A stretch of 64,000 nucleotides of DNA, taken from positions 117,986,325 to 118,050,324 of the forward strand of contig CM075764.1 of assembly GCA_037974665.1 (NCBI GenBank), given 5' to 3'. Position numbers and translations under genes: made by a program. Under the pieces are notes generated by a model. It made no database searches and had not been told where the DNA came from. It saw nothing but the letters and a program-made list of their open reading frames with translations. Source of the stretch: Ehretia macrophylla. Its lineage: Eukaryota > Streptophyta > Magnoliopsida > Boraginales > Ehretiaceae. This document shows positions 1 through 12,700 of the stretch, piece after piece (positions within the stretch are counted from its first letter, which is position 1; each line of letters begins with the position of its first letter).

Positions 1-149
1 TCTATTCTTATTACTTATTTTTTCAAATTGGACCGAAAAAAGACATTATATCTCTATTAATTAATAGTTATTAATTTATTGATAAATTAATATATCGCTA
101 AATTAATAGAATTTGGTGGTTCCAACACTATTAATTTAAAGAGGTTCTA

Positions 150-192
<43 letters not shown>

Positions 193-1189
193 GTTAAATT
201 TAGAAGAACTAAATTCATGTGTTTAAATTATTCTAATTGATGGTGAAATTACTTTTAAGATAAAATATGCATAAGTCTAAAATAATTTATTCATTCTTTA
301 TAAATGAGAAGAAAAGAAAAAAGAAGATGTTGACTCAGAACCAAGTGAACAATCTTTAGCATCTGTATTGATACAAATGTGTTTTTAGAACCTTCAACAA
401 AATCTCCAAGGGTTGAATATAAGAATGAGCCTTTTCTGTTATGAAACTTATAAAATTAGGGTTTACAATCGGAGGATAACTTTTTCAAAAAGATAGTTTG
501 ATTATCTATATAGAAAAATAAATTGCTAAAGATGTTCGTACCAATACATTAATGATAAAATTTATTTCATTAAAGAGAGATAAATCCAATTTCATTGACT
601 GAATCGATAACTTTGTCTTTACTTAATCGTTTGTTGTATTTAGACTAAATAGTATTCCTTACTTTGTGGAACCAGATCATCTCCTATCTATAGGAAGAAT
701 TATCTTAACCATCTATCTAGAATTTTGGTCTAAAATATTAACCATTAGATCAAATAAACCTAAGCCATTGGATTATATTTATAAAATATTCTTATCCATC
801 ATTTAAAAATACTAATTTTTTTTTTTTTTTTCTCTTTCCTCTCTACCTCTACTTTATTTCTCTCTCACACGACTAAAACCTTCTTCATTGGCTTCTCCGG
901 CAAATTTTATTATTGTTCACAGAATTTCTACTCCAGTTACATCAATTTCACCTACGGCATAAGCACCCTCTTAGCTAAAAAAAGTTAGTGTTTGCTGCAA
1001 AGTGAAAAGTTAGTCTTTATATGCTAGGTCTGCAAAGTTAAAAAGTTACGTTTTTTTGTGATTATCCTTTCAATATTTTGGCATTTTAACATGGTGAAGT
1101 TTAAATTATTAAGAGTAAAATCAGTCAAACCCTCTTTGGCAAAAAACTGGCTGCATGCAATGGTTGTATGTACAATATTTATAGCATTA
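1..1189. other. AT-rich non-coding region
   Basis: I see no convincing coding sequence here. It contains a (TA)n microsatellite at about 153-187, poly-T near 820 and scattered AT-rich sequence. The stretch before the microsatellite, ending in a motif like GAGGTTCTACTGTA, resembles decayed plant transposon ends, but I could not define a partner terminus or a target duplication. Confidence 0.6.
153..187. repeat. (TA)n microsatellite
   Basis: About 18 uninterrupted TA dinucleotides are visible. It is a simple-sequence repeat with no associated gene. Confidence 0.95.
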
Positions 1190-1690
1190 TGATTCAAAAG
1201 ATCCTTGTCGAGGTCGGACTCCTCGCAGTTGAGTTGGTCGGCTACGCTTATCGAGCTGAATTTTTAGGCTGGCCTCCGAGTTGAACTTTGCAGGTCGGCT
1301 GCCTAACCTGCACAAGGAAAAGGAAGGAAAAGACGGGGTGATGACCCGAATTTTTTCCTCGGGCGTGCGAATTATTAGTATGTCCGAGCTGGCAAGGTAG
1401 CTGAGAGCATTTAATGACGAGTTACCTTTGAAATGAAGGGGAGGAACTCTATTTATACTAAATTCGGACCTGATAGCATTTAATGCGGTATAGCTTTGTG
1501 TCCCATCAAGACTTTATGTCCCATCAGGGCAGTTGGCACTGAGGTCGGGGTTTTCGGGGTCGGGGTGAAGTTGGATCAGCATCTAGGTTGGACATTAGCT
1601 GAATATGTTCGGCTTGGCTCGGATTAGCCCGCCTCAGCTCAGAATGGGCATCTTACTTCAGTTCGGGATCCCCCTCATCAATCCCCAACT
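1190..1690. repeat. GC-richer LTR-like island, possibly a solo LTR
   Basis: This 500-bp block is clearly richer in G and C than its surroundings. It has recurring GGTCGG, CGAGCT and TCGGGGT words, a TATA-like CTATTTATACTAA near 1449, and ends in CCCCTCATCA, a style common in Gypsy LTR termini. I could not find a target duplication, a primer-binding site or an internal domain, so a solo or truncated LTR is inferred from composition alone. Confidence 0.35.
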
Positions 1691-3804
1691 AAATTCAAGT
1701 TTTATTCAAGAAATTGTATAGAAATCCAAGCTAGCAACTTTATTTAAAATACATAAAAATTTGCACTAAAAAACAATGACTTGGTTCGTTTATATAGATT
1801 ATTTCTTTTAGAGATCTTGAACGGGATCGGGGATATGAAGTATACAATATTGACGATGGAAGTATAGACATATACAATATATAAAACTTAGCCGGAGGTT
1901 TTTTGATGCTTTCAAAATTGAAAGCTCGAATTGGAGCGGTTGCTTACAAATTACATCTACCTGAGTCAGCTTGTGTCCACCCTTTTTTTTGATATCTCAT
2001 TGTTAAAGAAAGCTGTGGGTAGTCATGGTGATCTAACTTCTGTTTTTTTTTTTTTCCCCCTTTCAACTTGCAAATTAATATCTAAAATTAAAGTGCTTCA
2101 TTCTTTTAAAGTATTTTCTTGATTAAGGCCTTTGACGTCGTCCAAGAAATTACCCGATATCATATTCTTCCTCAATAATAAATCCGGAACCGAATGACAT
2201 GATTTGGCTTCTTTTGATGAAATTGATCACTTTTGCAGCAATTTTTCATCTTAATTTGCTTAATTTTGTAGACGTAGGCAAATAGAAAAAACAGAAATAA
2301 AAAAAATAAATCAAGAAGAGGCAAATATCAAGAGGGGAAGAGGGAAGTCATGCGAGTTGGCGCATATATATGTATATAGAGGGTCCTTTTGGGTTTTTTT
2401 ATTTCAGATTTAAGTCAAGATAGTCAAGTAAGAAAATATACCATAGTTTCTAAGATGTGCTCCATGGTTAGATCCTCTAACCGGTTTAATGGGTTGAACT
2501 TGAGTAGGTTAAAAATAGATGTATAAACCTTAAAAAAAAACGGTAAGACTCATGCTCTTTTAGCTTCTTTAATTTCTACGAGTGGCGTAGCTATCAAGAA
2601 AAAGACTTTTCCTATCAAAATTTTGACAAAATAGAAGATAAAAAGATAGAATGTATTTCGACAAAATACAACTGATTTTACGAGCATCCATTTTTCTCCA
2701 TTTGTTCATTGCTAAATCACAAACACGACACTAATTTCACTCTGATTCCGGATTCCCCCTTGAGTTCCGACAGTTTCAGCGAAAGATATGTCTTAAGCTT
2801 TAAAGGTGTATTGTTTATTTTCTTTTCTTTTCTTTTCTTTTTTTCTTTTGTTTTGTTTTTTTTTTTCTAATTCAAAGGAACGCTAAGTCATTTTAAGTTA
2901 CTTAAGATGTTAAACACGAGAACAAATCTTGAAATTTTTTGAATCTAAAACAAGAATCTTATCACTAGACCAAATAATCAATAATATATATTTGTCATTA
3001 TTCATATCTAAATAAAACGAAAAGAAAAAATTCAACTCTAAACCATCGGCTGCTCAAACATCTCCTCTCCCAATCCCCTGCTCTAGACAATGCATCTTCG
3101 AGATGGCAACGAAGTATTGCATATATCATTGAACTTGAATTCTTTCATATTATTAATTATACCGTTATGATACAAGCCATGGCCAAAATGGATTGTCCAC
3201 AATCAACTACATTATAACAGATCTCAAGTAGTTGAATATGAAGCTGACCGGACCTATATAAAGGTCAAATGGAATTGCAAACACAACTAATTCTAAGAGT
3301 GGAATCAATAAGGACCGAGCTAGGATTATACTTTTTTTAAAATAAGATTATTCATATACAAGTGTGTTAAGTTTTATGATTTAAACTCCATTGAATATAA
3401 ATTTTGGATTCACTGTCGATATGAAATGACTTACAAAGAGGCTCTCTGATGGCTCTTACAGTATGTAAAATTATCTCAGAAAGAAACAGAATTAAGTTGA
3501 TAAATCTGCTATTGACAAACTTCCCATCCAAAACAATTTGTGACATATTTTAGCAATCCTCAAAATTATCAACCCCTACAGGCTACAAGTTTTGAATAGC
3601 TTTGCTGTTAACTAGAATGCTCACCCCATGATCATAAGCCCGCTCTTATTTTTTTCTAAGGAAAAGAGAAAAGTGTGGGCAGAAGTATTGTAATGATGCT
3701 CATAAAATAGAATTAATGCAACAACTGGTTCCTCAAGATGTCAAATGGATGATTCCACTTACAAATATTGTTGATTTCAACAAGTCATTCTATCCTTTAA
3801 TAAA
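1691..3804. other. Non-coding region
   Basis: No recognisable gene. The only longer open frame (63 codons at 1931-2122) is low complexity with a poly-Phe stretch from a T-run and is probably chance. Homopolymer T/C tracts occur near 2044 and 2820-2870. Confidence 0.6.
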
Positions 3805-3900
3805 GTTGACAAACGATGAACTAGGTAGAACATTTGACGAATGCAATTAAAACACGGGGAAAAGTTTCAATCTTCACATTTAAAGACCACTTGTTTTAAT
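3805..3900 (-). pseudogene. Remnant of a DC1-domain gene 3' end
   Basis: On the minus strand this piece aligns by eye with the 3' end of the DC1 gene at 14570-16130 and with the flank left of the Copia insertion at 4203-4225. Shared words are AAACGATGAACTAGG and CAATCTTCACATT. The copy carries changes that break the final C-x2-C of the DC1 motif. Homology stops abruptly near 3900. I infer a fragment of a tandem paralogue, so several DC1 copies once lay here. It is too short and damaged to be functional. Confidence 0.6.
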
Positions 3901-4220
3901 AAGAATGCATACAGAATATTACATTTCGAAAAAAGAAAGTAGAAATTGTACTATAGGAAACAAGGAAAAGCAACAACAAGAAGTCTACCCAGTAATTAGG
4001 GGAAGATTCAACAGAAAATACTTCATTTACGAGAAGCAGAGCAAAAAAGAACACTTCCAATACAACAAACTTCTGAACAAACATCAGGTAACGAACGAAA
4101 TAAGACAACTGGATGCGTACCGAATACAGAACCGACATAAACAAAGCATAAAAATCCTATTTTGTTTCGATGGCTTGTCTGACCAATAGGATAATGCTGT
4201 TAAACGATGAACTAGGACAT
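3901..4220. other. Ancestral downstream flank of the DC1 gene
   Basis: This stretch abuts the left target duplication of the outer Copia element, so before insertion it was directly downstream of the minus-strand DC1 gene and probably held its 3' untranslated region. Removing the element and one GTTAC copy puts a TAG stop (minus strand, 4212-4214) in frame two codons after the present last shared codon. Open frames of 82 and 94 codons on opposite strands overlap here. Neither resembles a known family and I do not call them genes. Confidence 0.5.
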
Positions 4221-4225
4221 GTTAC

Positions 4226-4409
4226 TGATAACAGATAATTTAAGATCAGTTTGGTTTTTGAATTTATGCTGTTGTATTTTGAAATCTGTTCATTGTAATC
4301 TATTTTGCTTAACTTGCTCACGTTTGGTTTATCATCAGATATTTTGTACTATAAATATTTGTGTTGTAATACTTTAATATTAATATACAGAAAACCTTTT
4401 CTTCCTTCA
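4226..4409 (+). repeat. 5' LTR of outer Copia
   Basis: 184 bp, TG...CA ends, preceded by target duplication GTTAC (4221-4225). A TATA-like TATAAATA lies at 4350-4357 and probably marks the U3/R promoter. It is nearly identical to 14389-14572. Confidence 0.95.
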
Positions 4410-4421
4410 TGGTATCGAGCT
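4410..4421 (+). other. Primer-binding site of outer Copia
   Basis: TGGTATCGAGC directly follows the LTR. It matches the plant initiator tRNA-Met complement TGGTATCAGAGC with one base missing, so priming of minus-strand DNA may be weakened. Confidence 0.75.
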
Positions 4422-4606
4422 AAAACGACTAATCGTCTTTTTTTTTTAGCCGCATCTTCCCTACTACCCGGCCTAAATTAGTCTTCCGCTTCACACAAAA
4501 AAAAAAAAAAAATCTCCTGCCTCTGTCTTCTACTATCGTCAGCTGCATTTTCTTCCCAACATTGACTTTTCCTTTTTGTTCTTTGTTCCTTTCTTGTCCT
4601 TTTTCC

Positions 4607-5570
4607 ATGGCCTCCTCTGCTGTTACTCCCTTCTCTTTACCCACTGTCAATGTTCGAGCATATGTCACTGTGACTCTCGATAATTCCAACTTCCTCACAT
4701 GGAAAAAAACAAATTCTCAACTACTTTATCTTCAGTGATCTTGTGGGCTACATCAATGGATCTATCTCTCCACCCAAAACCACTGCCTCTTCTACTACTT
4801 CTTATTCCTCCGCTCTTTAGTTTAGTGAATGGCAAAAGTACGATAGCTATGTCACTGCCTGTATCACAGCTACGTTGTTTGACTCTTTGGTTCATCAGGC
4901 GCTTGGCTTTGATACAGCGCGTGCTCTTTGGAAGTCACTTGAGGAATCCTTCCTCCAACAGTCTCTCGCTTGCAAATCCCTTCTTCGGGCCCAATTGCGT
5001 GCTCTCAAGAAAGGCTCCTCCTCCATTGCTGATTACGTGCAACATATTCGTAATCTTTCAAACTCATTGGCTGCCATTGGTGATCCTCTTAATGATTCCG
5101 ATTTGGTCTTGACCACTCTTAATGGACTTCCTCGTCAGTACAGGCCATTTGTAACCTCGATTGAGAATCTCTCTACTCCCCCTACTTTCAATGAACTTCG
5201 TGCTAAATTGTTCACATATGAGCAACGCATGATTCTTGAGGGTGATGATGATGATGATGCTTCTGTTCATGCATTAACTTCCCAACTTCATGCTGCCTCT
5301 GTCTCTACTCAAGCCTTAGTTGCTCATTCGTCCTCCAAAACTCAGCCACAACAATATGTCTCCAACTCTTCTAAATCCTCAAATTCTGGTATGGTTCAAT
5401 CCAGCTCTTACAAGGGAAAATGCCAGATTTGCCGTAGGCATGGACATTCTGCTGCAAGGTGTAGATATCGCTATACTCAGTCCCGCAACAATGCCTCCAC
5501 ATCTCACTTTGCAGGCCTTCATTATCAGCCCTCTAATCTTCCTCCTCTTTTGCCTACTCCCTCATCTCAC
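4607..5570 (+). pseudogene. Gag region of outer Copia (frameshifted)
   Basis: This is a nucleocapsid precursor of Copia type. The ATG at 4607 is the likely start: the first residues lead into a motif with NFLTWK, typical of the Copia Gag N-terminus. The frame then meets TGA at 4736 after an A-run at about 4702-4708, and the homologous reading resumes one frame over. That frame has a TAG at 4818-4820 and then stays open from 4821. The middle contains a conserved Gag segment (SIADYVQHI, LNGLPRQYRPF). A zinc knuckle CQICRRHGHSAARC is at about 5420-5461. The two lesions would prevent full Gag translation. Confidence 0.85.
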
Positions 5571-8500
5571 GAATGGATTCCAGACTCCGGAGCAACATCC
5601 CACATGACCAATGACCCCAATATCCTCCAGCAGCTTCAACCATATCAAGGTGCTGATCAAGTCTTGGTTGGTGATGGTAAGCCGCTTGCTATTGCTAATG
5701 TTGGTCAGTTTTCCATTCCTCATCCTTCTCGTGCTTTAACTCTTTCACACACTTTACATGTTCCTCGTCTTACGCGTAATCTCATGTCTGTCTCGCAATT
5801 TACTAAAGATAATAATGTGTCTCTTGAATTCTTTCCTTCTCAATGTTTTGTCAAGGATCTTCGCACGGGGAAACCACTTCTCACAGGCCAAGTTAAATCT
5901 AATCTATGCACTCTCTCAGTGCCGTTATCTCCATCTTTAGGGTCGCATGAGGCTCTTTCTACCACTCAGGCATCGGCGTCACTTGGTACAGTAGACTGGG
6001 ACATCCATCACGACCAACTCTCTCCACTCTTAGATCACAAGCTTTTATTAAGTTTAAGGATTTTTTGTTTTTAAATAAGCTGTGTAATGCTTGTATGCAA
6101 GGCAAAAGCCACAACCTCACTTTTTCCCCATCTAGTCGTTAATCTACTGTCCCTTTAGAGTTAGTGCACTGTGATATATGGGGACCAGCTCCAGTTTCTT
6201 CATGTTCTGGTTTTCGTTTTTATGTTCTTTTTATTGACGACTTTAGTCGTTTCACTTGGTTGTATCCAATGAGAAATAAAAGTGATGTTGTTTCCTTTTT
6301 TACTCAGTTTCAAAGTCTTTCTGAAACACTGTTCTCAACCAAGATAAAAAATTTCCAATGTGATGGTGCTCCTGAATTAACTCAAGGTGCTCTAAAAGTT
6401 CACTTTAACAACTGTGGCATTCAATACCTCATTTCTTGTCCTTATACACCGGAACAAAACGGGTTGGCTGAACGTAAAATTAGACACATCACGGAGATGG
6501 GTACCACTCTTCTTTTTCATGCATTTATGCCCAAACATTTCTGGGTTGAAGCTTTCAGCACCGCAGTTTATTTAATTAATCGCCTTCCCACACCAGTTTT
6601 AAAGAATTTATCTCCCTACGCAGTTTTATTCCATTCATCTCCTGATTATTCTTTCATGCGCGTGTTTGGGTGTCTCTGTTATCCTCATTTAGGTGCCTAC
6701 AAAAAGGATAAATTAAGCCCCAAGTCTCTGCCTTGTGTTTTCTTGGGTTATAGTAATCAACATCTTGGGTATCGTTGTTTTAATATTGCTACACAAAAGG
6801 TCTACGTCTCGCGTCATGTGCTTTTTGATGAGACTGTGTTTCCCTTCCACTCGCGATACCCATCTGTTTCTATTCCCCGTGTGTCGTTGTCGTCATGTTC
6901 CAGTACTAGTCCTGATCTTCACCAAAAATTTATGGATAAAATCTCGCACTCTCCCAGCCGCAATTCTCTTCGTCCTGTCACGCAAGCTACAATTTCCTCA
7001 TCTCAGCAAACCTCTTCTTCAACTGACTTATCTCCAATTGTCGCGCCTCATCCTAATCTTATCTCTACATATGATCCAGCTCCCTATCATTCTTTCCATA
7101 ATCTGCTCCTATCTTTATCTCATCCAACTGCTAATGCCCATGTTTCCCATGCAGATGGTGCACACAATAATGCATTATCTCCTCCATCGTCTTATCTAGT
7201 CCCACGTGTTCTTGCTACATCTGAATCTATTCCAATTTTTGGCTCTTGTCTAGACAATGTTGCTGCTTGTCTACAACCCACACATCCTCCTCTATCATCT
7301 GACTCTCCATCCCACCATGTGGGTCTTTCCTCTCCGCTTTCCAATTCCTTGAACCCCGAAGTCGCTTCTGACCCATCTGTACCTTCTTCACCCTTTGCTC
7401 CTTGTCAAATCGCCAATCCCAACATGCATTCTATGGTCACACGGTCTAAAGATCATACACGTCCTGTCAAAAGTTTTTCTGATTATGTGACTTACAATGC
7501 TTCTCGTACTACTGCTACTTCTCTGGACCTGGCTCATGTTGAACCCTCTACATTTCTCCAAGCTAATAAACATAAACACTGGCGCACTGCAATGGAATCT
7601 GAATATAACGCATTATTGAGGAATGGTACTTGGGTTTTGGTTCTTAAACCACCTATGGCTAATGTGGTGGGGTGTAAATGGGTTTTTCGAATCAAGCAAA
7701 AACAAGATGGCTCTATCAAACGTTACAAGGCAAGGCTCGTTGCTAAGGGGTATAGTCAGGAGGAGGGTATTGACTACAACGAGATGTTCAGTCCGGTTGT
7801 TAAACGGACTACTATTCGGGTTGTTCTTTCCATTGCTTTTTCTAAACAGTGGTCTTTTCGTCTGTTGGTTGTTAATAATGCTTTCTTGCATGGGTATCTC
7901 CAAGAGGAAGTGTACATGTCGCAACCGCCAGGCTTTACTCATACAGATTATCCCAATCATGTTTGTAGATTAAAGAAGGCTCTTTATGGATTGAAACAGG
8001 CGCCCCGAGCTTGGTTTTCTCGTCTCAGCTCATTTCTCATATCTCTGGGTTTTATCTCTTCGAAGTCTGATACTTCTTTGTTCTTTCGCTCCACTGCTCA
8101 TGATGTTACACTTTTACTAGTTTATGTTGATGACATTATTTTGACTGGGAGTGACACCGCTACCATTGGCACACTCATTGAGTCTCTTAATGCTCAATTT
8201 GCTCTTAAGGATCTCGGGACGTTATCCTACTTCTTGGGTATTCAAGTTCTTACTACTCCAACGGGTCTTCTTTTGGATCAACAAAAGTATGCTATTGACA
8301 TTTTGGATCGGGTACACATGGCATCTGCTAAGGCTATTTCTTCCCTAATTTCTCAAGGTCAGCAGCTTTCATAACACGATGGTGACCTTTTTCCTGATGT
8401 CACGCTTTATCGTAGCACTATTGGTGCTCTTCAAGACTTGACTATTACTCGTCCGGATATAGCCTTTGCTATGAACAAAGTGTGTCAGTTTATGCATTGT

Positions 8501-8958
8501 CCAACGGAACCTCATTGGGTTGCTGTCAAGAGGATTTTACGCTATCTTAAAGACACACCGAGTCATGGTCTTCACCTTATAGCTTCGCCAGATTACTCCC
8601 TTCATGCTTACTCAGATAGTGATTGGGCAGGCTGTCCTGACGATAGACGTAGCTCCCATGGCTATTGCATTTTTCTGGGGCCTAATCTAATTTCTTGGGC
8701 TGCAAAGAAACAAACAACCACGTCTCGCTCCAGCACGGAAGCTGAGTATCGCGCTGTTGCTTTTGCCACAACTGAGCTTTGTTGGTTGAAGTCGCTCCTC
8801 TCTGAGTTAAACATCATTCCTGTGCTTCTTCCTACTCTCTGGTGTGACAATATTGGTGCAATATATCTTAAGGCAAATCCAGTCTATCACGCTCGCACAA
8901 AGCACATTGAGATTGATGTTCATTTCGTTCGCGAGAAGGTGGCGTCAAATGAGCTAAG
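5571..8958 (+). pseudogene. Pol of outer Copia: protease, integrase, RT, partial RNase H
   Basis: The protease motif DSGATSHM (from about 5581) is intact. The GAG-pre-integrase His/Cys finger is split by a frameshift near 5995 and followed by a TAA at 6140-6142. The integrase core shows HCDIWG, QCDGAPE and QNGLAER, giving the D-D-E residues. RT has KARLVAKGYSQ and YVDDIILTG, but the first catalytic motif reads LLVVNNAF where Copia enzymes have an Asp (D to V). Another TAA at 8372-8374 separates RT from RNase H ([35 protein letters not shown]). The nested Copia interrupts RNase H after 8958. Confidence 0.9.
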
Positions 8959-9507
8959 TGTGAGCCATCAAAGACTTTTAATGAGGTAAAGTCACATTTG
9001 GTAGCTTTACATTTTTGATGAGTCAAAAGAAAACAAAAGGCAATGGGAAAGGAAGATTTATGCATCAAAGTTTGGTGCAAAATTAGGCACATAAAAATCC
9101 TTTTCACACTACTATTTTGCTTTGATTTTGGGTATGGAATGAGCCTATAAATAGAAGCTCATTCCTTACCATTTAGTATCATCCAAGCAAAGCAAATTAG
9201 AGAGAAAACATAAGCTTTCTCTTGAGTAGTTTTCTTCCTCTTTTGTTGTTCTATATTTATGAGTGAGAGTTAGTTTCTCCTATTATTTGAGAGAGTGATA
9301 TTGTTCTCTCCTTATATTAGAGAGAAGGTTATTGTAAAATACTCCACATCATAGTGAAATCCTCCATTACTTGCCCGTGGTTTTTCCCTCGATTTGTTTG
9401 AGGGTTTTCCACGTAAATCTTGTGTCTCTACTTTCTCTGTTCTCATTCATATTTTAGCTGCGTAATACTGCTTGTCCCCAACCATTCCGCTGCGCCGATA
9501 CCCAACA
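8959..9507 (+). repeat. 5' LTR of nested Copia
   Basis: 549 bp, TG...CA. A clear promoter TATAAATA is at 9146-9153. Downstream the transcript leader has several GAGAGA words. Nearly identical to 13711-14259. Confidence 0.97.
9146..9153 (+). promoter_or_regulatory. TATA box in 5' LTR of nested Copia
   Basis: TATAAATA in the context GCCTATAAATAGAAG, the canonical plant Pol II TATA consensus, in the expected part of the LTR. The same box recurs in the 3' LTR at 13898-13905, where it could drive transcription into flanking sequence towards the DC1 gene (antisense to it). Confidence 0.7.
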
Positions 9508-9508
9508 G

Positions 9509-9522
9509 TAGTATCAGAGCCA
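9509..9522 (+). other. Primer-binding site of nested Copia
   Basis: TAGTATCAGAGCCA lies two bases after the LTR. It matches the plant initiator tRNA-Met complement (TGGTATCAGAGCC) with one G-to-A difference at its second base. Confidence 0.85.
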
Positions 9523-9540
9523 TTGGTTATGGGTCACCGG

Positions 9541-9690
9541 TATACATATGGGGTTACTGTTCACGGTTACTATTCATACATACGGTATAGTACTATTCAC
9601 CTATACGGTATCGATACTATTTTCGTATACGGTTTTGGTACTATTCACGTATACGGTACTATTCACGTAAATAGTACTATTCACAGTGAA
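9541..9690 (+). repeat. Short direct repeats in the nested Copia leader
   Basis: TACTATTCAC occurs at 9591-9600, 9639-9648, 9657-9666 and 9675-9684, with a near copy at 9569. Between them GTATACGG or TATACGGTA recurs. The cluster sits between primer site and gag start, where packaging, dimerisation or translation signals act in retroelements. Function is inferred from position only. Confidence 0.8.
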
Positions 9691-9736
9691 ATAGTGGGAG
9701 CCGGTTCAAGTTACGAAGCAGATCGTCGTTAATACT

Positions 9737-12700
9737 ATGGCAGCAAAATTTGAAATCGAGAAGTTCAACGGGAGAAATTTTTCCCTATGGAAATTAAAGA
9801 TGAAGGCAATCTTGAGAAAGGAGAATTGCTTGGCAGCAATTGGAGACAGACCAGCGGAGGTGACGGATGACAAGTGGAAAGAGATGGATGACAACGCTAT
9901 GGCTAATCTGCACCTGGCATTGGCAGATTCGGTATTGTCAAGCGTTGAGGAAAAGAAGTCAGCAAAAGAAATTTGGGATGCACTGACCAAACTGTATGAG
10001 GTTAAGTCACTTCACAACAAGATTTTCTTGAAGAGGAGACTTTACACCCTTCGGATGAGTGAGTCCACATCGGTGACAGATCACATCAATACCTTAAATA
10101 CGCTATTCTCTCAATTGACTGCAATTGGGCATAAAATAGCGGAGCTTGAACGTGCAGAAATTCTACTTCAAAGTATACCTGATTCGTATGATCAACTCAT
10201 CATTAGTTACACTAACAATGTTCTTTCAGATTTTGTTATTTTTGATGATGTTGCAGCCGCTGTTCTGGAAGAGGAATCTAGGCGCAAAAGTAAGGAAGAC
10301 AGAATCGAAAGTTCACAACAAGCAGAGGCATTATCAATGGTGAGAGGTAGATCAACGGAACGTGGCTCTAGTGGGAGCAACAACCAAGGTAGATCAAAAT
10401 CAAAGAGTAGAAAGAATATCAAATGCTACAACTGTGGCAAGAAAGGGCACTTCAAGAAGGATTGTTGGAGCAACAAAAAGAATCCCGAGGTGACAAATTC
10501 TCAGGGATGTGTGGCGACTGCACCAGATGATGGAGATATTTTATACAGCGAAGCAGCAACTGTATCAAAAGGCAGAAAGGAGCTCACTGATGCTTGGATA
10601 ATGGATTCGGGAGCAACATGGCATATGACCTCTCGTAGAGAATGGTTTCACAACTATGAACCTGTCTCTGGAGGATCTGTGTACATGGGTAATGATCATG
10701 CCTTGGAGATTGCTGGTATCGGTACCGTCAAAATTAAAATGTATGATGGTACCATTCGCACCATTCAAGGGGTACGACACGTGAAGGGCTTGAAGAAGAA
10801 CCTATTGTCCATTGGACAATTGGATGACCTTGGCTGCAAGACCCATATCGAGGATGGGATCATGAAGGTTGTCAAAGGAGCGCTTGTGGTGATCAAGGCA
10901 GAAAAGATCGGGGTAAATCTATACATGCTTTTGGGAGATACGTTACAGGAGGCAGATGTATCAGTTGCATCAGCCGGTCAAGAAGAATCAACTATAATGT
11001 GGCATCGCAGATTGGGCCACATGACAGAACGAGGCTTGAAGATTCTTGCTGAACGTAATCTCCTACCCGGGCTCAAGACGGTAAACTTACCTTTTTGTGA
11101 GCACTGTGTTACCAGTAAGCAGCATAGATTGAAATTTGGGAGATCTACTACCAGAAGCAAACACATTCTAGACTTGATCCATTCAGACGTTTGGGAATCA
11201 CCGGTTTTGTCCCTAGGAGGAGCCAAATACTTTGTATCATTTATTGATGATTACTCCAGGAGACTGTGGGTGTATCCAATCAAGAACAAGTCAGATGTGT
11301 TTCCAATATTTAAAACATTCAAAGCGCTGGTGGAACTTGAATCCGGGAAAAGGATCAAGTGTTTAAGGACGGACAACGGAGGAGAATACACTGACGGGAG
11401 CTTCTTGGCATTTTGCAAGCAAGAGGGTATTCAGAGGCAATTTACTGTTGCACATACACCTCAGCAAAATGGTGTAGCAGAGCGGATGAACAGAACTCTT
11501 CTTGAAAGAATGAGAGCTATGTTGGAAACTGCAAGTCTTGCCAAATCATTTTGGGCAGAAGCAGCTAGAACTGCCTGTTACGTGATAAACCGGTCACCGT
11601 CAACTGCAATTGGGTTGAAAACACCAATGGAAATGTGGACCGGAAAACCCGCAGATTATTCTACCTTGCACGTATTTGGGTGTCCGGCATATGTGATGTA
11701 TGGTTCCCAAGAAAGAACAAAGCTGGATCCAAAATCCAGGAAATGTGTATTTTTGGGAAATGCTGATGGTGTTAAGGGGTATCGCCTGTGGGATTCCACT
11801 GCCCACAAGGTTGTCATCAGCAGAGATGTGATATTTGCAGAAGATAAACTGCAAAGTGAAGACGACAGCAACACTTCAAAGGAGACTACTACAATACAAA
11901 TTGAAGATAAGTCAGAACAAGGAGATGCTTCTTCTGAAGCTGCACCGGAGCACGAGGAACAAGAACCAGATGATGCTGAGGTTATAGAAGTCCGACGTTC
12001 ATTACGTCAGACAACAAGACCAACTTGGCATTCAGATTTTGTCATGGCGAGCAATGCTGCATACTGTCTTCTAACGGAGGATGGAGAGCCATCTACCTTT
12101 CACGAGGCTATAAAAAGCCCCGATGTTGCCCTGTGGATGACAGCAATGCAGGAAGAAATTGAAGCTCTACATAAAAACAAGACGTGGGAGCTTGTTCCAC
12201 TACCACCTGGACGGAAAGCCATTGGTAACAAATGGGTCTACAAGATCAAGCGAGATGGTAATGACCAAGTGGAGCGATATCGTGCAAGACTAGTGGTGAA
12301 AGGATATGCTCAGAAAGAAGGAATTGACTTCAACGAGATATTTTCTCCTGTGGTAAGACTTACAACTATCAGAGTAGTCTTGGCCATGTGTGCTGTGTTA
12401 GACTTACATCTAGAACAGTTAGATGTAAAGACGGCTTTTCTTCATGGTGAGCTTGAAGAAGAGATTTACATGCTTCAACCAGAAGGTTTTGTTGAGAAAG
12501 AAAAAGAAAACTTGGTTTGCAGGTTGACCAAATCTCTGTACGGTTTAAAGCAGGCGCCAAGGTGTTGGTACAAGAGATTTGATTCCTTCGTGATTAGCCT
12601 TGGGTACAACAGACTCAATTCAGACCATTGTACGTACTACAAGAGGTTTGGCGATAATGATTTTATCATTCTGTTGTTGTATGTGGACGACATGCTGGTA

